A stretch of 64,000 nucleotides of DNA. Source: Candidatus Rokuibacteriota bacterium. GTDB lineage: Bacteria > Methylomirabilota > Methylomirabilia > Rokubacteriales > CSP1-6. Of this stretch, positions 17,820 to 26,144 are shown piece after piece. The DNA is taken from assembly GCA_003220685.1 (NCBI GenBank), contig QHTE01000058.1:1-64000 (forward strand). The letters run 5' to 3'. A program made the translations under genes and the position numbers. The notes under the pieces were generated by a model that was not told the origin of the DNA, did no database searches, and was given only the letters and a program-made list of their open reading frames with translations. Each line of letters begins with the position of its first letter. Position 1 is the stretch's first letter.

Positions 17820-19478
17820 TCAGCTGTGCCAGCGGAACTGCTGCGGCTTGCGGGCGGATTCCTGCGAGATCATGACGTTGACGAGCGCCGGGCCCTTGAA
17901 CGCCGTGGCCTGTTCCAGCGCCGACTTCAGATCCTTCGGGTTCTCGACGAACCAGCCCTTGCCGCCGAAGGCCTCCATCATCTTGTCGTAGCGCGCCCCG
18001 TAGATCAGCGCGTTCGGCTTCATGGTCTTGAGCGGGTTGGCCGGCGGGGTCGCGTGGCCTGGCCCGATACCGCCGTTGTTGAACACGACGATCTTCACCG
18101 GCAACTGGTAGCGGCAGACCGTCTCGATCTCCATGCCGGAGAAGCCGATCGCCGAGTCGCCGGAGACCGAGATGATCGGCTTGTCAGGATGCACCACAGC
18201 GGCGGCGACGACGAAGCCCATGCCGATGCCCATCGTGCCGTAGCTGCCGGCGTCGAGGCGGTGCCGCGGCCTGGAGTTGAACAGCTGGGTGCGGCCGATG
18301 TCCATCGTGCTAGCGCCCTCGCCGATGATGATCGCGTCGTCCGGCGTCCACGCCGCCACGTCCTTCAGCGCGCGGTAGTAGTTGGCCGGCGCCTGGTCGT
18401 CGGCGAGCTGGGGCGCGATCTGCGCGGCATTCGCCGCCGCCTTCTCGGCGATCGAGGCGTGCCACGGCGTGTCCGAGGGATAGACCCACTCGCGCTTCTT
18501 GAGCGACTCGTTGATCTGCGCGACGATCGCCTTGCCGTCGCCGACCAGCGCGACCTCGGTCGGCGCGTTCTGCCCGATCGACTCCGCTGCGATGTCGAGC
18601 TGGATGAAGCGCACGTTCTTGTTGTAGCGGGGCGGCAGACCGAAATGCATGATCCAGTTGAGCCGGGCGCCCATCAGGAACACGACATCGGCGTTCTGCA
18701 GCGCATGGCTGCGCGCCGCGCCGACCGACAACGGGTGGGTGTCGGGCATCACGCCCTTGCCCATCGGCGAGGCCAGGAACGGTAGCTTGGCGCGCTCGAT
18801 GAAGGCGCGAACCTCGTTCTCGGCGCGCGAGTACGCCATGCCCTTGCCGATGATGACCAGCGGCCGCTCCGCCGACCGGAGCACGTCCAGTGCGCGCTCG
18901 ACGTCCTGCGGCACGGCTTGAGTACGCGGCGGGTCCGGGCAGCGCTCCGGCTCCTCCACCCTGGACTCGTCGACTTTTCCGGTAATGATGTCGTCCGCGA
19001 TGTCGAGGTAGCTCGCGCCGGGACGGCCGTAGATCGCGTTCCGGACGGCCATCTCGACGTAGAACGGGATGCGGTGGACGTGCTCCACCGCGTGCGCGAA
19101 CTTGCAGAACGGCGTCGCGATGTACACCTGGCGCTCTTCCTGGAAGGCCCCCATGCCGTTGCGCCACGTCTCCGAGGCGCCGCCGATCAGGACCATCGGC
19201 CAGCCGTTCTGCTGCGCGTTGGCGAGGCCGGCGAGGGCGTGGACGACGCCGGGGCCCGACACGACCAGGCAGGCGCCGGGGCGGCCAGTCAGATAGCCGA
19301 CCGCCTGCGCGGCATACGAGGCGGACTGCTCGTTGCGCATGCCGACGTAGGTGATCCCTTCTCTCTGCGCGGCCGCGGCGATCGGCTGCACCGGAAACCC
19401 GACGATCCCGAACATGAACTGGACACCCTGCTTCTTGAGATTCCTCGCGACTAGAGTTGCGCCGTCGACTTCGGCCAT
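17820..19478 (-). CDS. 2-hydroxyacyl-CoA lyase / oxalyl-CoA decarboxylase-type ThDP enzyme
   Basis: 552 residues, thiamine-diphosphate enzyme of the acetolactate-synthase superfamily. It resembles 2-hydroxyacyl-CoA lyase closely: FGIVGFPVQPIAAAAQ, the catalytic-Glu region GMRNEQSASYAAQAVGYLTG, LVVSGPGVVHALAG, PRHRLDAGSYGTMGIGMGF and the C-terminal ARKPQQFRW. The cofactor motif begins GDSAIGFSGMEIETVCRY and ends FNNGG, where lyases usually read NNNGIY; this loop is unusual. The enzyme cleaves 2-hydroxyacyl-CoA to an aldehyde plus formyl-CoA, or decarboxylates oxalyl-CoA. No frc-like CoA transferase lies nearby, so the lyase role is slightly favoured. ATG with GAGGAGGG upstream. Confidence 0.85.
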   Translation of the reverse strand: MAEVDGATLVARNLKKQGVQFMFGIVGFPVQPIAAAAQREGITYVGMRNEQSASYAAQAVGYLTGRPGACLVVSGPGVVHALAGLANAQQNGWPMVLIGGASETWRNGMGAFQEERQVYIATPFCKFAHAVEHVHRIPFYVEMAVRNAIYGRPGASYLDIADDIITGKVDESRVEEPERCPDPPRTQAVPQDVERALDVLRSAERPLVIIGKGMAYSRAENEVRAFIERAKLPFLASPMGKGVMPDTHPLSVGAARSHALQNADVVFLMGARLNWIMHFGLPPRYNKNVRFIQLDIAAESIGQNAPTEVALVGDGKAIVAQINESLKKREWVYPSDTPWHASIAEKAAANAAQIAPQLADDQAPANYYRALKDVAAWTPDDAIIIGEGASTMDIGRTQLFNSRPRHRLDAGSYGTMGIGMGFVVAAAVVHPDKPIISVSGDSAIGFSGMEIETVCRYQLPVKIVVFNNGGIGPGHATPPANPLKTMKPNALIYGARYDKMMEAFGGKGWFVENPKDLKSALEQATAFKGPALVNVMISQESARKPQQFRWHS

Positions 19479-19548
19479 GAGTTCCCTCCTCTAAGAGTGG
19501 GGCTAAGATCGCGCCCCTCGGAGCCGGAGTCAAGCCCCGGTGTCCGCC

Positions 19549-19578
19549 TTGACACTCGCCGCCGCTCCCGCCTAGTCT
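19549..19578 (+). promoter_or_regulatory. Promoter of the peptide-type ABC importer operon
   Basis: TTGACA (19549-19554), 18-base spacer, TAGTCT (19573-19578). The predicted transcription start is near 19585, about 11 bases before the GTG start. Confidence 0.6.
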
Positions 19579-19595
19579 CCTGCTCGCGGAGGGTC

Positions 19596-20423
19596 GTGAC
19601 GAAGAGTCTGCGGCGGGCGGCGCGCAGCACCGTGGTGATGATCGGCGCCGTCTTCGCGCTGGCGATCGTCGTCATGGCACTCTGCGCCGGCGTGCTCGCG
19701 CCGACTGCCCCCGACGAGCAGAACTTCGACCTGATCGAGGCCAAGCCGGGAGCGCAGGCGCTGTTCGGCACGGACCGGTTCGGCCGCGACGTGCTGAGCC
19801 GGGTGATCTACGGCGCGCGCGTCTCGCTCTACGTGGCGGTGACGTCGATCGGGCTCGCGATGGCGGTCGGGGGCGCGCTCGGGCTGACGGCCGGGTACCT
19901 CGGCGGCGCGTGGGACAACGCCATCAACCGGGTGATGGACGTGTTCTTCAGCATCCCCGGGCTCCTGCTGGCGGTCGGCGTGGCGGCGATGCGGGGGCCG
20001 GGCGTCAACAGCGCCGTCGTGGCCATCACGATCGTCTACACGCCGCTCTTCGCTCGCGTCATGCGGGGGCCGGTGCTGGCCGAGCGCGAGAAGGAATACA
20101 TCGAGGCGGTGCGGGCGCTGGGGGCCGGCTGGCCGGTGGTGACGCTCAAGCATTTGCTGCCGAACGTGCTGTCGCCGTTCGTGGTGCAAGGCACCGTGGC
20201 CTTCTCGCAGGCGATCCTCATCGAGGCGTCGCTGAGCTATCTCGGGCTGTCCGCGCAGCCGCCGACGCCGTCCTGGGGCAATATGCTGAACGAGGGGCGG
20301 ACCTATCTGGAGACCGCGCCGTGGATCTCGGTGTTCCCGGGCGTCGCGATCATGATCGCAGTGCTGGCGTTCAACCTGATCGGCGATGGCCTCCGTGACA
20401 TCCTCGACCCGAACGCGTCGTGA
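19596..20423 (+). CDS. Peptide/opine-type ABC permease (DppC family)
   Basis: 275 residues. The N-terminal helix is followed by the OppC_N-type periplasmic segment with GTDRFGRDVLSRVIYGARVSL, which is diagnostic of DppC/OppC permeases, and the EAA loop REKEYIEAVRALGAG; the C-terminus ends FNLIGDGLRDILDP as usual. The start is GTG at 19596, inside a longer open frame, because the promoter box ends at 19578. It is the first gene of an operon C-A-B, an unusual order since B normally precedes C, and no ATPase genes are present in the window. Confidence 0.88.
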   Translation: MTKSLRRAARSTVVMIGAVFALAIVVMALCAGVLAPTAPDEQNFDLIEAKPGAQALFGTDRFGRDVLSRVIYGARVSLYVAVTSIGLAMAVGGALGLTAGYLGGAWDNAINRVMDVFFSIPGLLLAVGVAAMRGPGVNSAVVAITIVYTPLFARVMRGPVLAEREKEYIEAVRALGAGWPVVTLKHLLPNVLSPFVVQGTVAFSQAILIEASLSYLGLSAQPPTPSWGNMLNEGRTYLETAPWISVFPGVAIMIAVLAFNLIGDGLRDILDPNAS

Positions 20424-20429
20424 GGCAGT

Positions 20430-20478
20430 GCGCGCCGCAGGCCGTCGCGGGGCTGGGGCCCCGCCGGCCGAGGCGCGC
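20430..20478 (+). repeat. 49-bp palindromic repeat, copy A
   Basis: REP-like element: outer arms GCGCGC/GCGCGC, middle arms GGCCG/CGGCC, inner arms GCGGGGC/GCCCCGC and a TGGG loop. It lies between the DppC-like and DppA-like genes, 18 bases before the second start. Copies B (24979) and C (35997) have the same orientation and differ at one or two positions. Confidence 0.8.
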
Positions 20479-20496
20479 TGAAACGAGGAGACGAGC

Positions 20497-22032
20497 ATGA
20501 GCCAGCTGACTCGCCGCCAACTGCTGAAATCCGCCGGCCTGACCGCCGGCGCCTTCGCGCTGTCCCGCCGCGCCGCGGCCCAGACGAAGGCCGGCACCTT
20601 GATCTCGGCCCAGACGACCGAGGCCACGGGCCTCGATCCCCAGATGGTGCCGGCGCTGTCGCGCAGCCGCCGCTCGCCCCTGACCTACAACCAGCTCGTG
20701 CGCTTCGACCCCGACATGACGCCGGTTCCCGAGCTGGCCGAGTCGTGGCAGATCAGCCCCGACGGGCTCACGTGGACGTTCAAGCTGCGCCAGGGCGTGA
20801 AGTTCCACGACGGCCAGGAGTTCACCTCGGCGGACGTGAAGTTCTCGTTCGACCGCCTGCTCGAGAAGTCGGCCGCCGGCAAGTCGGACTTCAACGCGGT
20901 CGACAAGATCGAGCCGGCCGGCAAGTACGCGGTGAAGTTCGTCACCAAGGAACCGTTCGCCGCGCTGGTCGCCGCGCTCGGCGGCTTCTGGGGCTTCATC
21001 GTCAGTGAGGCCGGCGTCAAGAAGTACGGCGACCTCAACAAGGCGGCGCTCGGCACCGGCCCGTTCATCCTCGACGACTGGAAGGTCGAGCAGCAGATGG
21101 TGTTCAAGCGCAACCCCAACTACTGGAAGAAGGGGCTGCCGCACGTCGACGAGCTCATCCTGCGCGTCATCCCGGACGAGGCCAACATCGTGGCGGCGCT
21201 GCGCACGGGGCAGGTGCACCACGCGTTCATCGAGGACAACAAGAACTACAACCTCCTGAAGGACGAGAAGTCGCTGACCGGCTACCGCTCCTCGCGTCTG
21301 GGCTACGACTACCTCAACATGAGCGCCAACCGGGGCCCGCTCGGGGACGTCCGCGTGCGCCAGGCCATCTCGTGGGCCGTCGATCGCGCGCAGGTGATGC
21401 GCGTCGCCACCGCCGGCTTCGGCCGTCTGACCGCGCCGTGCACGGCGCCCATGAAGCAGTGGCAGCTGCCGGAAGAGCAGTGGATGAAGTACTACAAGCC
21501 CGACCTCGAGCGCGCCAAGAAGCTGATGGCCGAGGCCGGCGTGCCCAACGGCTTCAGCGTGAAGTGCTCGGTGATCCCGACCTTCCCCACCATGGTGTCG
21601 GGGGCGCCGGTCATCGCCGCCCAGCTCAAGCGCATCGGCATCAACATGGAGATCGAGAACGTCGAGTACGCCGTGTGGATCAAACGGTGGCTCGCGCACG
21701 ACTTCGACATGACCATGAACAGCACGCCCGGCTATGCCGACCCCGACGTGGCGTTCTTTCGCCCGCTGCACTCGACCAGGGGCCAGAACTGGAACTCGTG
21801 GAGCGTGCCGGCGGTCGACGCGCTGCTGGAAGAGGGCCGGCGCACGATGGACCAGAAGAAGCGCAAGGAGATCTACGACCGCCTGCAGATCGCGATCCTC
21901 GAGAACGTGCCGCATCTCTGGCTCTACTCGGCCGACCTGATCGACTTCACGCAGGCCAGCGTCAAGGGCTTCCGTCAGCACCCGACGGCGCTGCTGTACG
22001 GCCTGGAAGGTGCCGCGGTCGAGAGGGCGTAG
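20497..22032 (+). CDS. ABC importer substrate-binding protein (DppA/OppA family), Tat-exported
   Basis: 511 residues. Tat signal LTRRQLLKSAGLTAGAFALS at the N-terminus, then SBP_bac_5 features: YNQLVRFDPDMTPVPELAESW, FKLRQGVKFHDGQEFTSADVKF and GTGPFILDDW. Typical of dipeptide, oligopeptide, nickel or opine binding proteins; which ligand cannot be told. A GAGGAG ribosome site precedes the ATG. It sits between its two permeases, with repeat copy A in front and the DppB-like gene 8 bases behind. Confidence 0.9.
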   Translation: MSQLTRRQLLKSAGLTAGAFALSRRAAAQTKAGTLISAQTTEATGLDPQMVPALSRSRRSPLTYNQLVRFDPDMTPVPELAESWQISPDGLTWTFKLRQGVKFHDGQEFTSADVKFSFDRLLEKSAAGKSDFNAVDKIEPAGKYAVKFVTKEPFAALVAALGGFWGFIVSEAGVKKYGDLNKAALGTGPFILDDWKVEQQMVFKRNPNYWKKGLPHVDELILRVIPDEANIVAALRTGQVHHAFIEDNKNYNLLKDEKSLTGYRSSRLGYDYLNMSANRGPLGDVRVRQAISWAVDRAQVMRVATAGFGRLTAPCTAPMKQWQLPEEQWMKYYKPDLERAKKLMAEAGVPNGFSVKCSVIPTFPTMVSGAPVIAAQLKRIGINMEIENVEYAVWIKRWLAHDFDMTMNSTPGYADPDVAFFRPLHSTRGQNWNSWSVPAVDALLEEGRRTMDQKKRKEIYDRLQIAILENVPHLWLYSADLIDFTQASVKGFRQHPTALLYGLEGAAVERA

Positions 22033-22040
22033 ACGGCGCG

Positions 22041-22994
22041 GTGGCGCGCTACGTCGTCGTCCGGCTGTACTCGATGGCCGTCACGCTGGTCGGCCTCTCG
22101 GTGCTCGTGTTCCTGATGCTGCGCCTGGTCCCCGGCACCGTGGTCGAGCAGCTGATCGGCGCCGACGCCGTCGCCAGCCCGGCCATGGTCGCCGAGCTCA
22201 AGCGCTTCTTCGGCCTGGACCAGCCGTGGTGGCGGCAGTACGGGCTCTGGGTCGCCGCGCTCGGCCAGGGCGATCTCGGCACCTCGTGGCGCACCGGCAA
22301 GCCGGTCGTCGCGCTGATCCTCGAGCGGCTGCCGGTGACGATCGAGCTGACCGGGCTGGCAGTTGGCTTCGCGCTGCTGCTCGGCATCCCCGCCGGGATC
22401 GTCTCCGCGATGCGTCGCGACCAGGCGGTCGACAACGTCACGCGCGTCGGCACGCTCGTGGGGCTATCGGTGCCGGTGTTCTGGCAGGGCACGATGCTGA
22501 TCCTGTTCTTCTCGATCTATCTGCGCTGGATGCCGCCGGTCGTCTGGGTCGACTTCTTCGCCGATCCGGCGCGCAACCTGACGATCATGGTCCTGCCGGC
22601 CCTGTGTCTCGGCACCGCCAGCGCGGCCAACATCGCGCGGACGACACGGGCCTGCATGCTCGACGTGCTGCGCTCGGAGTACATCCGCACCGCGGCGGCC
22701 AAGGGGCTGGCCGAGCGGCTGGTCGTCCTCAAGCACGCGCTCAAGAACGCGCTGATTCCGATCGTGACGGTGGCCGGCCTTCAGATCGGGATTCTCCTGG
22801 GCGGCACCGTCGTCGTGGAGGAGGTCTTCACGCTCCCCGGCATCGGCCGCCTCGTGCTCTGGTCGATCTACCAGCGCGACTATCCGCTGACGCAGTCGAC
22901 GATCCTGTTCATCGCGGTGATGTTCATGACCATCAATCTCGCCGTCGACGTGCTGTACGGATACCTCGATCCGCGGATCCGCTACAGCGCCTGA
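22041..22994 (+). CDS. Peptide/opine-type ABC permease (DppB family)
   Basis: 317 residues with the DppB/OppB layout: first helix VVVRLYSMAVTLVGLSVLVF, periplasmic part with FGLDQPWWRQYGLWV and GDLGTSWRTGKPV, the EAA loop SEYIRTAAAKGLAERLVVLKH, and the end VDVLYGYLDPRIRY. The start is GTG at 22041, eight bases after the binding-protein stop. Completes the membrane part of the importer; the ATPases must be supplied from elsewhere. Confidence 0.9.
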   Translation: MARYVVVRLYSMAVTLVGLSVLVFLMLRLVPGTVVEQLIGADAVASPAMVAELKRFFGLDQPWWRQYGLWVAALGQGDLGTSWRTGKPVVALILERLPVTIELTGLAVGFALLLGIPAGIVSAMRRDQAVDNVTRVGTLVGLSVPVFWQGTMLILFFSIYLRWMPPVVWVDFFADPARNLTIMVLPALCLGTASAANIARTTRACMLDVLRSEYIRTAAAKGLAERLVVLKHALKNALIPIVTVAGLQIGILLGGTVVVEEVFTLPGIGRLVLWSIYQRDYPLTQSTILFIAVMFMTINLAVDVLYGYLDPRIRYSA

Positions 22995-23019
22995 GCGGCC
23001 GCTATCCGGCGAGGAGACG

Positions 23020-25044
23020 TCACGGCAGGCTCAGCGCGATCAGCTCGGCGCGCACAGCGCCGCCGCCGATCGGCACGACGATGTACTGCCGTCCCTCCGC
23101 GAGATACGTCATGAGGGCGCCGGTCGCGTTCTCCGGGAGCTCGATTTTCGCGACCAGCTCGCCGCTCGCCTTGTCGAAGACCTGCAGCGCCGGATCGTCG
23201 CTGACGGCCCTCGGTATCGGGACCCAGGGCCGGTCGGGCGCCGGCTGCGGGCGTCCAGCGGGACCCATCTGCGCGACGAAGAGCAAGGTCCGTGTCGCCA
23301 GCGGAAAGCTGCGACGGTCCCATCCGAGCTTGCCGAGCCGGAGTGGCTCGAGCAGCGGATGGTGCCGTGGCCCCTCGCCGATCGGTACCATCCACAGGTG
23401 CTCACCGCTGGACAAGTCGATCGCGGTCAGGCGGCCGAATGGCGGCTTGAGCAGCGGGAGGCCTTGCGGGCCACGGAGTCCCTGGATTCGTCCTACGTAA
23501 CGATCCTTGATCGAGCTCGCGGACGGCGCGCTCAAGGTCACGACGTTGGGCGCGGTGATCGACGGCACGAAGAGCCTGCCCGTCTCTGGATCGAACGCGG
23601 CGCCCGTCCAGCTGGCGCCTCCGCCGACACCCGGAACGAGCACCGTGCCTCGTTCGCTGGGGGGCGTGAACAGCGGGCCGTGATCGTACCGGGTGAGGAT
23701 CTCGAGCGCTTGCTCGCGGAGCTCCGGCGTGAAATCGATCACGTCGCTCGGGCTCGCGTCCTGGCGCTCGAAGGGCGCGGGCCGCGTCGGGAACGGCTGG
23801 CGCGGGGCCGTCCGCTCGTCGGGTACGGTGGATTGGGGTACCGGCCGCTCCTCGATCGGCCACAGCGGCCTGCCGGTCACTCGATCGAACACGTAGACGA
23901 ATCCCTGCTTGGTGACCTGGGCCACGGCCCGGACCCGACGTCCACCGATTGCGATGTCGACCAGATTCGGCGCCGCGGGGATATCGTAGTCCCACACTCC
24001 GTGGCGCACGAGCTGGAAGTGCCATACCCGCCGGCCGGTCGCCGCCTCGAGACAGACGAGGCTGTCCGCGAACAGGTTGTCGCCGTGCCGCTCGCCCCCA
24101 TAGTAATCGTTCGCCGCCGGACTGAACGGCAGATAGATGTAGCCGAGCTCCTCGTCGGCGCTCATGAGCGTCCACACGTTCACGCCGCCGACCGTCCGCC
24201 ACGACTCACCGGCCCAGGTGTCGGTGCCGAACTCGCCCGCCTGAGGGATGGAGTGGAAGATCCAGCGCTGCGCGCCGGTGCGTACGTCGAAGGCACGGAT
24301 ATGACCGGGCGGCATGTCCGGGCGTATGGGCCAGCTCTGGATCGACGAGCCGACGACGACCAGGTCGCCGACGATCAATGGCGGCGAGGTGACCGTGTAC
24401 CACATACGATCGACCGTGCGACCGAGCCCCTCGGTGAGATCCACGCGTCCATCGACACCGAAGCCCGTGACCGGCTTTCCGGTCCGGGCGTCCAGGGCGA
24501 TGAGGAACCCGTTGCCCGTGCCGATCAGGATGCGCGCGTCGCGGCCGTCGGTCCAGTAGGCGACACCGCGATGCACAAAGCCGAAATTCGCCGGCGTGCC
24601 GTGAACCCAGATCTGCGGGTCGTAGACCCACAGCGTGCGGCCGCTGATCGCGTCGATGGCCGCCACCTGGCTGACCGAGGTGCTGACGTACAGCACCCCA
24701 CCGATCATCAGCGGGGTGGCCTCGTTCAACCAGGTCTGGATCCCCGGCTGGCGTGCCATCAGCTCGTCGTCCGGCGACGTCCAGTGCCAGGCGACGCGGA
24801 GCCGGCGGACATTGTCGCGCGTGATCTGGTCGAGCGACGAGTAGCGCGCGTTGGCGTTGGTTCCACCGTGAGTCGGCCACTCGCCGCGCGGCGGAACGGA
24901 CGGCGCCACCAGCCGGATCAGCGCGCAGCTCGCCAGGCCGAGGGCGAGGAATACGACGAGCAGCCGGGCCGTGGCCGAGCGCGCTGCAGGCCGTCGCGGG
25001 GCTGGGGCCCCGCCGGCCGAGGCGCGCCTATAAAAGGAACGCAT
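23020..25044 (-). CDS. Membrane-anchored quinoprotein dehydrogenase (GDH-like), lipoprotein
   Basis: 674 residues, eight-bladed PQQ propeller resembling the soluble domain of membrane glucose dehydrogenase (GVWDYDIPAAPNLVD with the catalytic Asp region; TPLMIGGVLYVSTS near the start). The N-terminus is odd. Residues 7-22 (RASAGGAPAPRRPAAR) are encoded by palindromic repeat copy B. They are followed by a signal peptide with lipobox LASC (Cys 40), so the mature protein is probably lipid-anchored. The ATG is fixed by overlap with the preceding stop (TGATG). Last gene of a four-gene operon of touching genes. Substrate unknown; a sugar or other polyol is a reasonable guess. Confidence 0.85.
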   Translation of the reverse strand: MRSFYRRASAGGAPAPRRPAARSATARLLVVFLALGLASCALIRLVAPSVPPRGEWPTHGGTNANARYSSLDQITRDNVRRLRVAWHWTSPDDELMARQPGIQTWLNEATPLMIGGVLYVSTSVSQVAAIDAISGRTLWVYDPQIWVHGTPANFGFVHRGVAYWTDGRDARILIGTGNGFLIALDARTGKPVTGFGVDGRVDLTEGLGRTVDRMWYTVTSPPLIVGDLVVVGSSIQSWPIRPDMPPGHIRAFDVRTGAQRWIFHSIPQAGEFGTDTWAGESWRTVGGVNVWTLMSADEELGYIYLPFSPAANDYYGGERHGDNLFADSLVCLEAATGRRVWHFQLVRHGVWDYDIPAAPNLVDIAIGGRRVRAVAQVTKQGFVYVFDRVTGRPLWPIEERPVPQSTVPDERTAPRQPFPTRPAPFERQDASPSDVIDFTPELREQALEILTRYDHGPLFTPPSERGTVLVPGVGGGASWTGAAFDPETGRLFVPSITAPNVVTLSAPSASSIKDRYVGRIQGLRGPQGLPLLKPPFGRLTAIDLSSGEHLWMVPIGEGPRHHPLLEPLRLGKLGWDRRSFPLATRTLLFVAQMGPAGRPQPAPDRPWVPIPRAVSDDPALQVFDKASGELVAKIELPENATGALMTYLAEGRQYIVVPIGGGAVRAELIALSLP
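24979..25027 (+). repeat. 49-bp palindromic repeat, copy B (inside a coding sequence)
   Basis: Same element as at 20430, one base different. It lies entirely within the 5' end of the quinoprotein gene read from 25044 and is translated in frame as 16 residues of the N-terminal region, without disturbing the signal peptide behind it. Confidence 0.85.
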
Positions 25045-26144
25045 CACGGTACGGCGCTGATGCGGAGCACACGGCCGCCGTGATCGTCTGACACGTAGAG
25101 CGCGCCGTCGCGCCCGGCCAGCACATCGACCGGGCGGCCCCATACCCGGTCGCCTACGCGCCAGGCCGTCGCGAAGTCCTCGACGCGCGGTCGCCGACCC
25201 GCGCCGAGGACGACCCTCACGATCTTGTAGCCCACTGCCCGAAGCTCGGCCCGAGAGCCATGGAGAGCGACGAAGACGTTGCCCCGATACGCGGCCGGAA
25301 ACCGCGTCCCTGCGTAGAAGGCGAGCCCGAGGGGCGCCGAGTGCGGCGGAAACGCCACCGGGGGAAGCGTGACGTCGCGGCAGTCGCTCACGCCACGAAA
25401 CTCGGGATCGGGCGCGACCACGCCCTCGTGAGCGTAGCAGTCAGGCCAGCCATAGTCGGCGCCGTCGCGCACCAGAGCAAGAAAATCCGGCGGCGCGCGA
25501 CCGTCGCGCCAATCGCGCTCGTTGACCGTCGTCCAGAGGGCGCCGGTCGTCGGCTCGAACGCGAGTCCCACGGGGTTCCGGAGCCCTCTCGCGACGAGGC
25601 GCTCGTTCGATCCGTCAGGAGCGTAACTGACGATCGCGGCGCGGCGGCGATCCGTTTCGCGACAGATGTCGCACGAGGAGCCGATCGCGACGAACAGCCG
25701 GCCGTCCGGACCGAAGGCGATCGAGCGTGTCCAGTGGTGCGCGCCGGGCGGCAGGTCGGGGACGATCGTGACCGGCTCGATCGCGCTGTGCGTGGTGGGA
25801 TCGTAGCGGAACCGCAGCACGCGCCCGGTCTCGGCCACCCAGAGGTGTCTGCCGCGGACGGCCAGGCCATGGGGCAGACGCAGTCCCGAGGCAACCGTGA
25901 CAGACGAACGAAGCTGGTCCGGGCGCGGCGCCACGGGAAGGGCGACGATACGCCCCTGGCTGGGAATCGATACGAGCAGCGCCCCGGACGCGTCGAGCGC
26001 GAGCATGCGCGGCGCGCCGAGACCGTCCGCGACGAGCTCGACGCGGAAGCCCGGGGGGAGGGCGATCGGGGGGAACTCGGCAGCCGCGGCTCCCGCCGCG
26101 CCCAGTGTGCCGAGCAGCGCGGCGACGAGCGGCGCCGCGGTCAT
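25044..26144 (-). CDS. PQQ-dependent sugar dehydrogenase-like protein (sorbosone dehydrogenase family)
   Basis: 366 residues: signal peptide (PLVAALLGTLGAAGAAAAE), then the six-bladed propeller of soluble GDH/L-sorbosone dehydrogenase relatives. Diagnostic parts are FRVELVADGLGAPRMLAL, HHWTRSIAFGPDGRLFVAIG followed by SSCDICRE, GLRNPVGLAFEP and a C-terminal VDVLAGRDGALYVSDD. The His-Trp-Thr-Arg segment contains the residue acting as base in the family. The ATG at 26144 overlaps the upstream stop (ATGA); the stop overlaps the next start by one base. Third gene of the operon starting at 28941. Confidence 0.87.
   Translation of the reverse strand: MTAAPLVAALLGTLGAAGAAAAEFPPIALPPGFRVELVADGLGAPRMLALDASGALLVSIPSQGRIVALPVAPRPDQLRSSVTVASGLRLPHGLAVRGRHLWVAETGRVLRFRYDPTTHSAIEPVTIVPDLPPGAHHWTRSIAFGPDGRLFVAIGSSCDICRETDRRRAAIVSYAPDGSNERLVARGLRNPVGLAFEPTTGALWTTVNERDWRDGRAPPDFLALVRDGADYGWPDCYAHEGVVAPDPEFRGVSDCRDVTLPPVAFPPHSAPLGLAFYAGTRFPAAYRGNVFVALHGSRAELRAVGYKIVRVVLGAGRRPRVEDFATAWRVGDRVWGRPVDVLAGRDGALYVSDDHGGRVLRISAVP

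Larger units (their letters stand above)
16750..17833 (+). repeat. Tandem duplication, copy 2 (internally deleted)
   Basis: Second unit of the duplication described at 15201. It is shorter mainly through one in-frame loss of 131 net codons in the gene. Its right end lies in the 3' end of the intact ThDP-enzyme gene, which shows that the duplicated segment originally bordered that gene. Confidence 0.8.
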
